In this document: positions 61,516-64,000 of the stretch, in pieces
Numbering within the stretch: the first letter of the stretch is position 1
Layout: every line of letters starts with the position of its first letter
NCBI GenBank assembly: GCA_003991915.1
Contig: RQTK01000103.1
Location: forward strand, 400,348-464,347
Length of the DNA stretch: 64,000 nucleotides
Direction of reading: 5' to 3'
Origin: Elysia chlorotica
Taxonomy: Eukaryota > Mollusca > Gastropoda > Plakobranchidae
Program-made: the position numbers and the translations under genes
The notes under the pieces: model-generated
The model's input: only the letters and a program-made list of their open reading frames with translations
Database searches by the model: none
Told to the model about the DNA's origin: nothing

Positions 61516-62035
61516 AGATTGATGCTATGTAGAGCTAAACCAGGTACTATGCATGGAAGCCGAAGCTTCTAAGGACCCCATCGTCAAACAGTTTGAAGAC
61601 AAACATCGACATATACTGTACTATCCAACACGATGCAGTCACATTAACAGTAACACAATTTTAGGCCATTTATATAGATCTAGATTTGGATTCTAGATCT
61701 AGATCTAACCAAAATAATGGCAAGATTTAGATCTTGGTTCATACTCGCTATGATTAGATCTGATTAATATTGAAATTGTGTTCTAATCTAGAGAAGACAA
61801 ATATCAACAGATAAACTCACCGATAAACGAAATAAAATGGACTGTAATAAAACGGTATCAGCTAAAGAATCGATAAACGTAAGGTAAAAACAAAAGATGT
61901 CTTTTATCTCTCCGTATACAAAACTTCTATTTTCCTGGTTACTATGCATCCGCCATTTTGGCAACAATCATTGTTTACGGTAAATAAGACGGGCTTCCGT
62001 TTCCAAATTTTAATGTCGTAATATGGCTATGATTC
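61516..62035 (-). promoter_or_regulatory. ARL13B: ARL13B upstream region, copy 2
   Basis: The same elements repeated: the YY1-like word near 61960, GTTGCC, and a leader donor G|GTGAGTTTATC (exon end 61821). Homology between copies covers about 500 bp, including GAAGACAAACATCGACATAT and TTTACGGTAAATAAGACGGG. Confidence 0.55.
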
Positions 62036-62214
62036 CCAATCTAAATTTAGTGCACAGCAGAAACTGTATCAAACACAGAACAGGCTTATCTTAGCTATGA
62101 TATAGGTTTCAAATATAATAAAATAAAGTTAAAATATCAAAAAGAAAAAGCACACAAAAAACATGTATGTGAAAATTAGGAATGTATTTTGTTAGAAGCC
62201 TTTTAGAATCATCC

Positions 62215-62297
62215 AGTACGGTGGCCGAGTGGTTAAGGCGTTGGACTTAAGATCCAATGGAGTTATCTCCTCGTGGGTTCGAACCCCACCCGTACTA
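62215..62297 (+). tRNA. tRNA-Leu (UAA)
   Basis: An 83-base class II tRNA. Acceptor stem AGTACGG/CCGTACT with discriminator A; D-arm and A box GGCCGAGTGGTTAAGGCG; anticodon stem TTGGA/TCCAA with loop CTTAAGA (anticodon TAA); long variable arm GGAG-TTAT-CTCC; T-arm GTGGG/CCCAC with B box GGTTCGAACCC. There is no intron and no encoded CCA. A T-run follows for Pol III termination. Confidence 0.97.
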
Positions 62298-62814
62298 ATA
62301 ATTTTTGTTTTTAATTTACATTATTTGTACTGTACCGGAAAAAAAGGAATTAGAAAAGCAAAAAACAAAAAAAAACGTGTTTTCCCAGTTTTAAGACAGT
62401 TATTTTATGCGTGATCTCTATTGTTGCTGCTGCTTTTATTTGTCATTGTTTTTGTTGTTGTTGCTGTTGATGTTCTGATTCTTGTTCAAAATGATGATAA
62501 TGACGATGATATTGCTGTTTTTCTTATTTCTGTACATAAATTATAATATACCGGTACCTTAATAATGTCTCAAGTATGGGGCCTACAGTTGAACAACTGG
62601 ACTTGTAATTGATAATACAATGAACAAAAAGTTTAAGAAACAAATTTTTAAATCGCGTGTTGGGATCTTTTAATACGACCATAAAAATACATTATTTCTT
62701 CAACGATAGAGTGCAGGCCATAAAATTTCCTAATAAACCAAGTGCTAGGGTGCAGCATGGTAGGTAAAAAGTAGGCTACATTAGTTGGGACATTTTATTA
62801 CTTTATAATTATTT

Positions 62815-63062
62815 GCTGAGGGAGGTAAACTGGCTCAAGTATTAGAGAGTATGTACCCCAATTGGGAGGTTAGCCATCCGAAACCCTCTAACTGGTTAGG
62901 TAGGTGCAATGTGACTGGCTGAGACTACATTTCTATTATCCCTGCACGCTCTCTATGTGACATTATGTAGAATGTTCATACAATAGTCTTGGGACTATTC
63001 CTCGATAATAGCTTTTTCACTGAGGTTGGACGTTAAAAAATAAAATCGCTTATTTACTTACT
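62815..63062 (+). mobile_element. SINE copy, full-length but diverged
   Basis: tRNA-like head (GTAAACTGGCTCAAGTATTA, B-box-like CATCCGAAACCC), body (GGTTAGGTAGGTGCAATGTG, GGCTGAGAC) and tail (TGTGACATTATGTAGAATG, AGTCTTGGGAC, GGTTGGACGTTAAAAAATAAA). The part list and order match the copy at 40230. Confidence 0.75.
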
Positions 63063-63900
63063 CTCGAAGTTAAACGATATTGCCACGGTCTTCGAGAATA
63101 AAGAGGCTCCTTAGTTTCTGCATATCTTAGAAGAACTATCTCGAACTAGAACGAACTCCAAAGCAAGATAATTGACATTGAAAGAACAGACCGGTTCAAA
63201 AAGGCACAAGATGATGAGCATATAGTGTAGGCGTTAGTAAACTGTTGTCATATGATTGTATCGTTTGAACATTTGCGACATGGGCATGTATGCATCTTGC
63301 ATCTTAATGAATACGAATTACGAAAACCAGATAAAACTCATTCATTCATTCATCAAGTAGGCCTGCTGGGTCTAGAGCAGACACAGGTGATCATGGTACG
63401 CCACTCAAGACATCTTTAAAAAGTCTAAACTGCTCCTGTCTTTATTGGTTGCCCATCTGTTTAGACCATCTAAATAGGTTCTTCTTTACCTACCGCTACT
63501 TCTTTTACATTTTTTTCCAGTAAAGGGTGGATGTAAAACTAACATCTAATGTGAAATTTCTTTTCTAAAATAAGCATCTAGGCCCACAATGTAATGCATA
63601 GATACCATCAGAGTTTCTTACAATTTGAAATGAAGTGAGTTTTAGTTTGGTTTGGTGTCATTGCTTGGTTTCTGAAAGTCCAACATCAACAGCCAAAATA
63701 TAATCGCAAATGTCCCTCACCCCTACTCCCGCCCGCCCCCTTTTCAAGTTGTGCTCCTTTTCTTTAACTCTAAACAGTCCAAACCAGAGTTTCATTACCA
63801 TAATTATTCCCAATTTGTAATTATCCAAACGTTCTATGACCAAAGCCTGCAAGACGCAAATTTAAAACGGGACTTTTTGTATTTGTGTTGATAGGGGGAA
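63063..63900. other. Intergenic stretch
   Basis: No gene is supported. A CATTCATTCATT run lies near 63340, and the rest is unremarkable. Confidence 0.45.
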
Positions 63901-63902
63901 AG

Positions 63903-63985
63903 AGGGGGCGAATTAGTTTGAGTGACAGAGCGCCGAGTTTCTATTCGGCAGCTCTATGGTTCGATCCCACTTTGGTCAAAATATT
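63903..63985 (+). mobile_element. SINE tRNA-like head at window end
   Basis: GGGCGAATTAGTTTGAGTGA with CAGAGCGCCGAG, then B-box-like TGGTTCGATCCC. The body would lie at or beyond the window edge, or this is a decayed solitary head. Confidence 0.55.
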
Positions 63986-64000
63986 TAATTTCTACTAGTT

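Overview
This is AT-rich animal nuclear DNA. It has spliced genes with short exons, GT-AG introns full of microsatellites, tRNA-derived SINE copies, and no operons. Gene content (an ARL13B GTPase, a peripherin/RDS-like photoreceptor tetraspanin, and MCMDC2, DCAKD and TUSC3/MAGT1 orthologues) says metazoan. The repeat style suggests a mollusc, probably a gastropod: (AAT)n-linked elements, a tRNA-headed SINE, and many AGATCT/TCTAGA and AGGCCT words. That placement is inference.

Layout. (1) 1477-10652, + strand: OST3/OST6-type oligosaccharyltransferase subunit (TUSC3/MAGT1), 11 exons, with promoter and exon 1 tandemly duplicated. (2) 13805-16560, +: dephospho-CoA-kinase-domain protein (DCAKD), 4 exons, 231 aa. 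(3) 34882 down to 17521, -: MCMDC2, a meiotic MCM-like protein, about 20 exons plus an in-frame tandem duplication of three of them. (4) 35-39 kb: intergenic, with tandem repeats, a dead RNase H fragment of a non-LTR retroelement, and a cluster of perfect hairpins. (5) 39269-44432, +: peripherin/ROM-like tetraspanin. Its last coding exon lies on the opposite strand at 44751-45526, inside a 474-bp inverted repeat. (6) 46-51.9 kb: gene-poor and AT-rich. (7) 60189 down to 51921, -: ARL13B with a long charged tail, 10 coding exons, and a duplicated promoter and non-coding first exon. (8) 62215-62297, +: tRNA-Leu(UAA), followed by SINE copies.

Exon borders come from conceptual splicing: I checked GT/AG (or GC) sites and codon phase at each junction and compared the result with remembered human orthologues. 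Junction phases close throughout TUSC3, DCAKD, ARL13B and the tetraspanin. In MCMDC2 they close everywhere except one junction (exon 15 to 16).

The genes are unrelated neighbours rather than a pathway, although ARL13B (cilium) and peripherin (photoreceptor outer segment) both belong to ciliary or photoreceptor biology. The main structural theme is local duplication near gene starts, plus the inverted tetraspanin exon. That exon is in perfect splice phase with its gene, and the flanking repeat arms would let it flip. Assembly error and retained haplotypes are the chief competing explanations.
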